Assembly (NCBI RefSeq): GCF_037113525.1
Contig: NZ_CP146964.1
Location: 1-64,000 of the forward strand
Length of the DNA: 64,000 nucleotides
Direction: 5' to 3'
From: Butyrivibrio fibrisolvens
Lineage (GTDB): Bacteria; Bacillota; Clostridia; Lachnospirales; Lachnospiraceae
The notes beneath the pieces were generated by a model. The model searched no databases. It was not told the origin of the DNA and saw only the letters and a program-made list of their open reading frames with translations. The position numbers and the translations under genes were made by a program. Positions 34,601 through 40,561 of this stretch are shown piece after piece. Positions within the stretch are counted from its first letter, which is position 1. Every line of letters starts with the position of its first letter.

Positions 34601-34967
34601 TGATGGAACTGTTCTTACATACTTCTTTGATAGTAAAGGACATATGGCAACGGGATTTGTGACAAGATGGATATGGAATACATACTACTTCGATTCCAAT
34701 GGAGTAATGGTTACGAATTCCTTTGTTTCAGCCGGAGATAGCACATATTACTTTGCTGCAGATGGTTTGATGGTTCGCTATTGGCAGACCATAGACGGAA
34801 AGCAGTACTATTTTGGAAGTGATGGGAAAATGGTTAAAGGTTGCATTGAAATGTGGTGGAACATCTATGTATTTGATGATAACGGAGTGCTTATTGAAAG
34901 CCACAGCATTTATGAAAGAGCATGCAACTGGGCCAATAAACGTTTTGGAATTACTATAAGGATCTGA
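28698..34967 (+). CDS. Giant secreted pectin methylesterase-pectate lyase with cell-wall binding repeats
   Basis: The 2089-residue extracellular enzyme degrades plant pectin. Residues 1-37 form a signal peptide, and 38-140 an acidic Thr/Glu-rich linker. Residues about 150-340 are a carbohydrate-binding-like module and 345-620 several beta-sandwich repeats. Residues 630-1015 are a carbohydrate esterase family 8 pectinesterase with catalytic D847 (GRQDTLYGG), D869 (GAVDYIFGG) and R942 (GRPW). A second binding-like module spans about 1040-1310. Residues 1422-1760 are a right-handed beta-helix resembling polysaccharide lyase family 9 (YVSPDGSKDAKGTKEDP...DGFAAKLTVGEGN...DDGWDLF). Residues 1855-2075 are aromatic repeats (TYYFDDMGQAVKGF type) of the choline-binding/cell-wall-binding class, which would hold the enzyme on the cell surface. 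GGGGAGGG precedes the ATG. De-esterification followed by lyase cleavage in one chain is mechanistically coherent. Confidence 0.9.
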   Translation: MKKSTKGKILSALMGIPLVTVMATSSLLPGTSFVSNAEEPEQTATSPSDHDTETGNEDDAEIKNEGIDSTEEIVADETTTEEGASEDAVTGETTSEETASEETEEVSSEEVDAKETEEASSDQDTESDKEEKIEEDDIQVYLAEGAPSNAQDGYEHEYEVWDFAGDYLADTDNVSYNNNLSVETINGLYGESVTAGSTGVTLGSFDTVTGLSFYSAKTNNRLRSTNENISRYDDKNKTDASGNTYRGFIYSNSGSTNTTGLKIESLGAGDIVYVMAGSNGNAATYAWGRNLDDEPIQSVKYNKTAGVEELIFYVPEGGDYYLWCLDEKLVVARVYIERANEVTVTGDIDTPSDFTADDAELVFTQLSPDGNKIRTVTTEVEENAGSYSYSVVLDKMYDYTVELTGANGFVIDSTKLTDGLISIDNISDNNLSVDLTVSKVNVVTVKGQFKNLPADKVDALELTITNHDEDRPYTPVLTKTKDTNLFTLELESGQLYDLEASGVDDYELETQTITADEDGTMDIVFKAKDTHMVNITVSGPSEAELSELSLTLTILKTPITGELDSYSYSFTGQDVIDGAIALRDGQYHVEAALPGYEMALTSDIKVNGEDTSKEIVMKKASEESKIAYSEIITVGTDKDYKTISDAIEAIRHMERDDSQRVTIKIDPGNYQEMLIVDVDNVSLVNAAGDDASIELADSGVSVSDKAVRITSYYGHGYTYYSMGEDYRYDEEVLKVNQENGYPSVTNPGSGTATMWNATVYVNADGFEAEGIIFENSFNQYVSELAAEDTIVAMEGAKEGSDGTRNDLEKGSTVVQQKSYVERASALALGNNLSDIVFTNCKVVGRQDTLYGGKMTYAEFNNCEIYGAVDYIFGGMTAIFYQCELKFNTTDNKNDVGYITAAQQSSGRGYLMYECHITSVEAGTDVDSKYYSYTTSKPGYFGRPWQANTSEVVFYNTTIDECDSTLASTYGSSSLIQPAGWLNSLGGEAQMYEYGTTESSGVDNSSARIASWTTWTTSDSVLTTPYLADGTKITLDAFRKNKSGDTDHAWDFSTYGSSISTDYNTASVSADGTITVSSTNGKGKLVPASTDGLAFYYVTIDAANENFTLEADIAVDSWKLSNGQEGFGIMAADAVGINGDTSTFWNNSYMLSATKVSYTGDNGNTYTMKIGVGAQEKKGVTADNLETIKGGDISDFSSTMYTLETSAADEGLEAGTYNMCGNYTNTSGMTDVSTLTTTFHMSIRRNNTGYVLTYSDTEGNIIGSKLFYHPDEGDNLTMIDKDHIYVGFFAARNATIKVTNTSLTTINPSDDDAKEEHPLTYTDLVAGFESADFANQPSYELVYYGNADGILSISDEEGNVVLEETAVTANSKTKTNVTLKAGTNTYVGTFTPDPEFRFDTYEVLTTYDTVTFTITVNYEKGERYVYYVSPDGSKDAKGTKEDPMDIYTAVKVVEPGDKILLAGGTYNLTSTVVVERGIDGTKDQLIYMIADPESKERPVFDFGGNCAGMILASDYWYFQGFDVTNSQNAQKGLQLSGSYNTLDSIHAYRNGNTGIQVSRYKSTDTFEDWPSYNTILNCTSFLNADAGYEDADGFAAKLTVGEGNVFDGCIAAYNADDGWDLFAKVETGAIGAVTIKNSVAFMNGYVLDEVGNLIDAGNGNGFKMGGSSIAGGHMLINSVAFCNKAKGIDSNSCPDIQVTNSTSYNNGSYNVAFYTNDASNTAFLANGVISYRNDGGTDDQIKLKGSQDEANVYNESNYYMISGSSTNTESVTVDDSWFVSVDADAAIGSSMTSSSKDLICGITRNEDGTINMNGFLVLAESSGKNAGATVEGQNSEKIEVPTSEANMSKDTSEDLDGKFVRKWFNVYYQLSDGTYLTGLHKIEGNLYFFYESGAMARNTFITVSEKTYYFDDMGQAVKGFLTLWFFNTYYFGEDFELENSGFFTVGDFTYYARQDGRIVNNDFVNISQDDGTVLTYFFDSKGHMATGFVTRWIWNTYYFDSNGVMVTNSFVSAGDSTYYFAADGLMVRYWQTIDGKQYYFGSDGKMVKGCIEMWWNIYVFDDNGVLIESHSIYERACNWANKRFGITIRI

Positions 34968-35040
34968 ATGAACCATGATCATCTTCGGTTTTCAAAAATT
35001 TAATTTTTGAAGAACAGAATTGATAAATAACAGAATAGTT

Positions 35041-35080
35041 AAAGCCGGTCATTTGAATCACAAACAAATGACCGGCTTTT
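35041..35080. terminator. Bidirectional terminator after the pectinase gene
   Basis: AAAGCCGGTCATTTG pairs with CAAATGACCGGCTTT with flanking A and T runs. It can serve both the pectinase gene and the convergent gene at 35160. Confidence 0.85.
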
Positions 35081-35159
35081 AACATGCAAATAATAATAAT
35101 TAAATGTTCTGATTCACCAAAAGATGCAGGAAACACGGCTTGTCAAATACAATCAACTG

Positions 35160-35735
35160 TTATCCTTCATAATCAGAAATATAGCCCTCTACAGTTTCAA
35201 TAACATCTGCAACGAAATCAATGTCATCCACGACTGAATCAGTCAACTCGAGCGAATGATTTACATCAGGTATCTCTACCAGCTCAATGTGTTTTTCTAA
35301 AGACAATCTCTCAATGGTTTCATTATCAGCCCAGGGATCATTAGTTCCATGGAAAGCAATTCCATATCCGTCCTGAACATATTCATATGTTTCTGCAAGA
35401 GGAGTGTAGTAGATCTGCCCGGCAAGAATATTATTCTCAAGAGCATATCGCGCTGCCATAATAGTACCAATGCTTTTTGAAAAGAAGAATATGCAATCAT
35501 CTTCTCCGGTGTATTTATCAAAATCCACCTTGGAAAGCTGATCACAAGTCTGTTTCCAGGCTATATCGAAACATTCCTTCATTTTCTCTTTGTCTCCCTT
35601 AGCATTAGAAGGAAAATCTGTGTAATCAAGAGCTACAACGTCAAAGCCATGAGTTTTAGCCAGCTTTTGACTGTAGTATAGTAATGGCTTTTGGTTTGTA
35701 TAACCAATACCAGGGAAAATAACTGCAAGTTTCAA
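35160..35735 (-). CDS. Small alpha/beta hydrolase-like protein
   Basis: The 191-residue protein has an alpha/beta-hydrolase layout: an N-terminal strand with oxyanion-type PGIGYTNQKP, a nucleophile elbow FFFSKSIGTIMA (SxSxG in place of GxSxG), an acid loop HGTNDPWAD and a terminal histidine in VNHSLEL. These are consistent with a Ser-Asp-His triad. Proteins of this size are often annotated as phosphoglycolate or dienelactone hydrolase-like, and the substrate cannot be told. It begins at a TTG codon with AAAGGAG upstream, since the only nearby ATG is out of frame. It is cytoplasmic, with no signal peptide. Confidence 0.65.
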   Translation of the reverse strand: MKLAVIFPGIGYTNQKPLLYYSQKLAKTHGFDVVALDYTDFPSNAKGDKEKMKECFDIAWKQTCDQLSKVDFDKYTGEDDCIFFFSKSIGTIMAARYALENNILAGQIYYTPLAETYEYVQDGYGIAFHGTNDPWADNETIERLSLEKHIELVEIPDVNHSLELTDSVVDDIDFVADVIETVEGYISDYEG

Positions 35736-35902
35736 GACATTGCTCCTTTCAATATAAATATGCGTAATCTAATAATACAAAATAGCGTTTATATTACCAT
35801 TCAGCCAATAAAACATGCATTTCGTCGGATGAATGACTAGACATTTAATTATGATGATATTATTACACTTGTCAAATCCAAGCGATTTTGGGAGGTCAAA
35901 AA

Positions 35903-36277
35903 ATGAATCAGACAAGTGCTTATATTAAAGATGAATATTGGAATAAATTTTATTATCAAATTAGAGCTTTTGTAATAGGTATGGCAGTAGGAATGTTTTA
36001 TTCTGTAGCTTACAGATGGGACATTTCAATATTACTTGCAAACATGGGATTTAGAAATAGTAATGGTTACCTGTTTACATCATTAGGATTTGGAATACTC
36101 TTTTTGATCATCTACACAGGCGCCGTATTTGTTCTTCCTTGGTTTAACCGCAGAACGGAGAATGTAAAAGTCCTCTTAGTAGTACTATTTCCCATTACAC
36201 TTTCAGTATCCGGTCTTATCGGATTCGTGACATTTATACCTTACACACTGCATTGCCTTTACAGAGCCTATTTTTGA
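35903..36277 (+). CDS. Unknown small membrane protein
   Basis: The 124-residue protein has three to four hydrophobic segments (about 18-40, 52-75, 88-120) and no recognised domain. GGAGG at 35891-35895 lies 7 nt before the ATG at 35903. A TTG at 35888 in the same frame overlaps that site and is not a likely start. The gene is followed by an intrinsic terminator whose T tract was split by copy 2 of the ISL3 element. Confidence 0.65.
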   Translation: MNQTSAYIKDEYWNKFYYQIRAFVIGMAVGMFYSVAYRWDISILLANMGFRNSNGYLFTSLGFGILFLIIYTGAVFVLPWFNRRTENVKVLLVVLFPITLSVSGLIGFVTFIPYTLHCLYRAYF

Positions 36278-36301
36278 TATAATACACACCACCCACCTCA
36301 C

Positions 36302-36353
36302 AGCTTATATATGCTTGAACTAATACTTCAGGTATATATAAGCTATTTTTTTA
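36302..36353 (+). terminator. Intrinsic terminator, site of the ISL3 insertion
   Basis: AGCTTATATAT pairs with ATATATAAGCT, followed by A and seven T. The octamer TTTTTTTA at 36346-36353 is the left target duplication of the adjacent insertion sequence. Confidence 0.75.
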
Positions 36354-37884
36354 GAGGCTTCTGGCATGATGGTGGGTAATATACCAGTCCTCTAATGTAC
36401 TTTTACAATTGAAAAACCACCTGTGTTCCTGTAGAGTATTAGCGACCAAACCAAAACTCAAAGGAGTACCCACAGATGGTTTCTGCTAATACACTATGCA
36501 AAAAATTACTCAATGTCAAGCATGCTGTTGTAGAAGATGCATACTTTTATGATGACAATTATGGTGTAAACCACATACGCATACAGGTTCGTACTGATAA
36601 GTGGCATGAAGATTATTGTCCCTATTGCCATAAGAAATGTTCCCGTTATGATCAACATTCAAGTCAGCCCAGGACATGGCGTGGACTGGATTGGGGTGCC
36701 GTTCTTGTTGAAATTGAAGCAAGGACTCATCGTGTTGCCTGTCCTATACATGGGGTAGTAACAGCTTATACTCCATGGGCATATCCTGGTAGCGGTTTTA
36801 CTCGTGACTTTGATTTAACAGTTGGCTGGCTAGCTGTTTACCTGCCACGAAGTGTTGTGTCTGAATATATGCGCGTCGACTGGGAAACTGTAGGCCGCTG
36901 TATAAACAGGACACTTAATGATATAGAGCCAGAGCGTTCAAAAAGGCTAAACAACCTTGTAAATATAGGTATTGATGAAACAAGTTATAAGAAAGGACAC
37001 AAGTATATAACAGTCATCGTCAACCATGATACAAACACCGTAGTCTGGGCTGCTCAGGGGCACGGAAAGGGCGTGTTAACGCAGTTCTATAAACAGCTCA
37101 CGCCAGAACAGCTCTCTTCTATAAAAATCGTAACCGGTGATGGTGCTAAATGGATCACCGAGTGTGTTAATGAGTTCACTCCCGACTGTGAGCGCTGCGT
37201 AGATCCATTCCATGTAGTCCAGTGGGCAATGGAGGCGCTCGATGAAGTAAGGCGTGATGTATGGCGTGAAGCATATGCTGAGTTCACGCAACTATCCAAG
37301 GAACATCCCAGAAAGAAAGGACGTCCGAAGGAAGATGATCCAACGTCTGCTATGCTAAATGCAGCCAGGGCCAAAGCAGATGCAATAAAGAATTCTACAT
37401 ATGCACTTGGCAAAGCTCCTGAACACCTTACCGAAAACCAACAGACAAGAATAACTATGATTGCAGAAAACAACAATCGTCTTTACAGAGCATATCGAAT
37501 GAAGGAAATGCTTCGTCTCATCTTAAAATTAAAGGATGTCGATGAAGCAGATAAAGCATTAAATCGATGGCTCTGGTGGGCAAGCCATAGCAGGATTAAG
37601 GCTTTCAAGGAACTGTATCTTAAAATCAAGCGTCATCGTGAACACATTTTAAATGCAATTCGCTTCGGTATGAGCAATGCAAGAATCGAAGCAACAAACA
37701 ATAAAATAAAACTGATTATTCGCAAGGCATATGGCTTCCGTAATATCCAAAATATGCTGGATATGGTTTATCTGGTATGCTCGGATTTGAGGATTCCACT
37801 TCCCAACCGAAAAGCGCGAAGTGCATAATCAGTATATTTACTGGGGTTATGTGGAGTTTTACCCACCATCACCCCTAAAGAGCC
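36354..37884 (+). mobile_element. ISL3 family insertion sequence, copy 2, with 8-bp target duplication
   Basis: A 1531-bp element is bounded on both sides by TTTTTTTA (36346-36353 and 37885-37892), a perfect 8-bp duplication as expected for ISL3 transposition. Its ends share the TGATGGTGGGTAA inverted-repeat block. I see no base difference from copy 1 at 21266-22796 and it lies in the same orientation 15,088 bp away. Confidence 0.93.
36476..37828 (+). CDS. ISL3 family transposase, copy 2
   Basis: The 450-residue protein is identical to that encoded at 21388-22740: zinc-finger cysteines near the N-terminus, HTH, and DDE core with NIGIDETSYKK and PFHVVQW. It is intact and has AAAGGAGT before the ATG. 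The identity of both copies and the perfect target duplication here point to a recent transposition. Confidence 0.93.
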   Translation: MVSANTLCKKLLNVKHAVVEDAYFYDDNYGVNHIRIQVRTDKWHEDYCPYCHKKCSRYDQHSSQPRTWRGLDWGAVLVEIEARTHRVACPIHGVVTAYTPWAYPGSGFTRDFDLTVGWLAVYLPRSVVSEYMRVDWETVGRCINRTLNDIEPERSKRLNNLVNIGIDETSYKKGHKYITVIVNHDTNTVVWAAQGHGKGVLTQFYKQLTPEQLSSIKIVTGDGAKWITECVNEFTPDCERCVDPFHVVQWAMEALDEVRRDVWREAYAEFTQLSKEHPRKKGRPKEDDPTSAMLNAARAKADAIKNSTYALGKAPEHLTENQQTRITMIAENNNRLYRAYRMKEMLRLILKLKDVDEADKALNRWLWWASHSRIKAFKELYLKIKRHREHILNAIRFGMSNARIEATNNKIKLIIRKAYGFRNIQNMLDMVYLVCSDLRIPLPNRKARSA

Positions 37885-37918
37885 TTTTTTTATGGTGATT
37901 CTAAAATTATAAACTTGG

Positions 37919-38011
37919 TTAAAATAAAAACCTCATTAAAGAAAGAATTAATCCTGCCATAAAAAGGGCAGCTAAAATAATAAGAGCATAATACCATTTA
38001 ATACGACCCAT
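37919..38011 (-). CDS. 30-residue single-helix membrane peptide
   Basis: On the minus strand an ATG at 38011 opens a 30-codon frame ending at TAA (37921-37919). The peptide starts MGRIKWYYALIILAALFMAG and continues through a second hydrophobic stretch to LMRFLF. One membrane helix spans about residues 7-25, with a positively charged N-terminus. AAAGGAG lies 12 nt before the ATG. It is divergent from dinB. Real small membrane proteins often look like this, but no homologue is known to me. It could be a toxin-like or regulatory peptide. Confidence 0.5.
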   Translation of the reverse strand: MGRIKWYYALIILAALFMAGLILSLMRFLF

Positions 38012-38083
38012 AAATTAAAAAGACTCCTTTATGTGATTTATGACTTCTTATGTCATGTTATCATATAAGAGGAGACTATTACT

Positions 38084-39415
38084 ATGGATAACACGAGAAA
38101 AATAATATTTCATGTAGATGTAAACAGTGCTTTTCTTTCATGGAGCGCTGTAAAAATATTAAAAGATGACCCAAACGCTGTAGATCTTAGGACAATCCCT
38201 TCTGCGGTTGGCGGTGATGTCGAAAGTAGACATGGCATTATTACCGCCAAATCAATCCCTGCAAAAAAATATGGAGTTACAACAGGAGAACCTGTAGTTA
38301 AGGCGATGCAAAAATGCCCTAATCTTGTTATGGTGCATAGTGATTTCAAGACCTATAGGGAATACTCTGGTAAATTTATAGAGATCTTACGGACATATTC
38401 AAATATAATAGAGCAGGTCTCAATTGACGAAGCCTTTATCGATATGACAAAGCCGGTTACTGACATGTATAAGTTAGAAGGCAGCCATGATAGTGATAAA
38501 GAAGATGCTCGTAAGGAAATTGCTCTGATCCTTGCAGGTAAGATCAAGGATGAAATAAAAAATACCCTTGGATTTACAGTCAATGTCGGAGTTTCGTCCA
38601 ATAAGCTTCTTGCAAAAATGGCTTCGGACTTTGAAAAGCCTGATAAGATACATACTCTTTTTCCAAATGAGATAAGAAAAAAGATGTGGCCTCTACCTAT
38701 AGGAGAACTCTTTGGCTGCGGTAAACAGACATCAGCAAGGCTCTCTGAGCTTGGAATGCGAACGATAGGCGCGGTTGCTCAGACTGATCTTCGTATCCTT
38801 CAGGATATATTAGGCGTAAAACAGGGAAGCTACATATATCAAAGTTGTAACGGTATAGGAAGTAGCGATGTCAATCCCGCTGAAGAAGATGCAAAGAGCT
38901 ATTCCAATGAGACAACGACAAGATCTGATATTACCTTTGATAATTATGAAAAAGAAATGCCACAGATAATTAAATGGCTTTCTGAATCAGTAGCAAAACG
39001 CCTTCAAAGAGACGGCATGTTTGCATCAACCGTATCCGTCAGCGTCAAAACAGATACATTCCAAAGACGTTCAAAGCAGATGGGTATTGGAGATTCAACC
39101 AATGACGAAGATGTATTATATGAAAAAGCTACAAAGCTAATGAGCGAACTGGCACTTGGAGAAAACGGTATACTGGCGCAAGGATATAGCATAAGACTTG
39201 TTGGAGTAGGTGCTGCAGATCTGGATAGAGGCGAATACAGACAGATGAGCCTCTTTGACATGAATGTACAAGGAAGCAGTTCCGGTACAAAAGGAACAAG
39301 AGATTCCCAAAGAGCTGAAAAACAGCGTAAACTTCGTGAAATGACCAAAACTATTGAAGCTAAATATGGTGAAGGGATAATTCATAAAGGAAGAGATCAT
39401 TATAATCATAAGTAA
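38084..39415 (+). CDS. dinB: DNA polymerase IV (Y-family translesion polymerase)
   Basis: This cytoplasmic polymerase copies past damaged bases. The 443-residue protein has the Y-family signature at the N-terminus (FHVDVNSAFLSWSAV, first catalytic Asp, with the usual FLS steric gate region) and SIDEAFIDMT with the catalytic Asp-Glu pair. Later come the helix-hairpin-helix region (IGELFGCGKQTSARLSELGMRTIGAVA) and a little-finger domain. It is somewhat longer than E. coli DinB (351), which is normal for the Clostridial branch, with a basic tail at 400-443. AGAGGAG precedes the ATG. A dyad ATGAC-N7-GTCAT lies about 35 nt upstream, but I see no classical LexA box. Confidence 0.9.
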   Translation: MDNTRKIIFHVDVNSAFLSWSAVKILKDDPNAVDLRTIPSAVGGDVESRHGIITAKSIPAKKYGVTTGEPVVKAMQKCPNLVMVHSDFKTYREYSGKFIEILRTYSNIIEQVSIDEAFIDMTKPVTDMYKLEGSHDSDKEDARKEIALILAGKIKDEIKNTLGFTVNVGVSSNKLLAKMASDFEKPDKIHTLFPNEIRKKMWPLPIGELFGCGKQTSARLSELGMRTIGAVAQTDLRILQDILGVKQGSYIYQSCNGIGSSDVNPAEEDAKSYSNETTTRSDITFDNYEKEMPQIIKWLSESVAKRLQRDGMFASTVSVSVKTDTFQRRSKQMGIGDSTNDEDVLYEKATKLMSELALGENGILAQGYSIRLVGVGAADLDRGEYRQMSLFDMNVQGSSSGTKGTRDSQRAEKQRKLREMTKTIEAKYGEGIIHKGRDHYNHK

Positions 39416-39422
39416 TTATAAA

Positions 39423-39475
39423 AAGATACAACTGTCGAATCTATATCCAGAAATTTCCGACAGTTGTATCTTCTT
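39423..39475. terminator. Terminator between dinB and the DMT transporter
   Basis: AAGATACAACTGTCG pairs with CGACAGTTGTATCTT across a 20-nt loop, with A-rich and T-rich flanks. It probably ends transcripts from both convergent genes. Confidence 0.75.
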
Positions 39476-39486
39476 ACTTATAAATA

Positions 39487-39507
39487 TGAAGGGCCACGGT
39501 GGTCCAT
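39487..39507. repeat. Isolated GGGCCACSGTGG palindrome
   Basis: TGAAGGGCCACGGTGGTCCA matches the core of the palindromes beside parA (3621-3669, 3753-3766, 3793-3810). It lies between convergent genes, 36 kb from the par locus, where a distal ParB-binding site would do no harm. Confidence 0.4.
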
Positions 39508-39516
39508 CTATTTTCC

Positions 39517-40413
39517 TTAATCTGACTTTCTTCTATTATATTCCCATTTAAAAACTGCAGCCAGAATGATCACCGCATATCCGATGAAGCTAAGAACGTC
39601 CGGAACCTCACTAAGGAATAAGAATCCAAGGATTGCTGCAAAGATAACCTGTGTATAATCAAAGACAGAAATTGATTTAGCAGGAGCAAGCTGATAGGCT
39701 GCTGTAATATTGAACTGACCAACCGCTGCAGATATACCAGCCATTATAAGGCATCCAAGCTGCCATGGGGCCATAGGTACCCATTGAACTATCATGAATG
39801 GAAGAGTAAGAAGGCAGGAAAAAAGCGAAAAGTAAAACACTATCGCAGGTCCCGGCTGTCCAAGCTTTCCCATCTTATGAACATATGCATAAGCTGTACC
39901 TGCACCGAATCCGCCATAAAGACCAACGAGAGCAGGAAACGAAGCGAATCCAAGCCCCGGCTTAATTATGAAAAGTGCCCCTGTAAATGCGAGTATTACA
40001 CATAACCAGTCAACTTTATTAGGTATTTCTTTCATAATAAAATAGGACATAATGATCGCGAAAAATGGTGAAAGCTTGTTGAGCATGTTAGCATCTGCAA
40101 TCCCAAGGTGATCGATAGCCCAGAAGTTTGCAATGAGCCCTGTTGTCCCGAAAAAGCATCTAAGGAACATTGAAAGCTTAGCGCTTTCTACGACTTTAAA
40201 AGACACCTTCTTTTTAAATAATGTATATATAGCTATAAAAAGAGCAACAAAGTTACGGAAAAAAGCTTTTTCCATAGTCGGAAGGTCACCTGATATCCTT
40301 ATAAAAAAGGTCATAAAGGCAAAACCAAGCGCAGCTAAGAGAATATGTAAAATAGCTAATCTAAGCTCTTTTCTGGTAGGAGCTGAATTATTATGTGTGG
40401 ACTGATCTGACAT
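39517..40413 (-). CDS. DMT superfamily transporter (EamA family)
   Basis: The 298-residue protein has ten predicted membrane helices in two EamA repeats (about 15-145 and 160-292), the layout of drug/metabolite exporters. Markers are LGFAFMTFFIRISGDLPTMEKAFFRN near the N-terminus, FGTTGLIANFWAIDHLGIADANMLNKLSPFFAIIMSYFIMKE at the end of repeat 1, and a parallel stretch in repeat 2. The substrate is unknown; the family exports amino acids, nucleosides and related metabolites. AGAGG precedes the ATG. It is convergent with dinB and transcribed alone. Confidence 0.87.
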   Translation of the reverse strand: MSDQSTHNNSAPTRKELRLAILHILLAALGFAFMTFFIRISGDLPTMEKAFFRNFVALFIAIYTLFKKKVSFKVVESAKLSMFLRCFFGTTGLIANFWAIDHLGIADANMLNKLSPFFAIIMSYFIMKEIPNKVDWLCVILAFTGALFIIKPGLGFASFPALVGLYGGFGAGTAYAYVHKMGKLGQPGPAIVFYFSLFSCLLTLPFMIVQWVPMAPWQLGCLIMAGISAAVGQFNITAAYQLAPAKSISVFDYTQVIFAAILGFLFLSEVPDVLSFIGYAVIILAAVFKWEYNRRKSD

Positions 40414-40490
40414 TTTATTTCCTCTGATAATTATGAATCACGAATAAATCTTAGAATAATCTGGAAACTATTACAAGAAACGAATTTAAC

Positions 40491-40532
40491 AAAAAAGGGA
40501 GAACAACAGACCTTAAATCTGCTGTTCTCCCT
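40491..40532 (-). terminator. Terminator of the 5'-nucleotidase gene
   Basis: AGGGAGAACAACAGA pairs with TCTGCTGTTCTCCCT (one mismatch), followed on the minus strand by TTTTTT. Confidence 0.85.
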
Positions 40533-40561
40533 ATATTTTGATTGTAATGTAAAACTAAATC

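Noticed and set aside
21258..37892. Composite transposon formed by the two ISL3 copies
   Set aside because: The outer flanks (CACCTCCA at the left of copy 1, TTTTTTTA at the right of copy 2) do not match, while copy 2 has its own complete duplication. The copies therefore moved independently or recombined.
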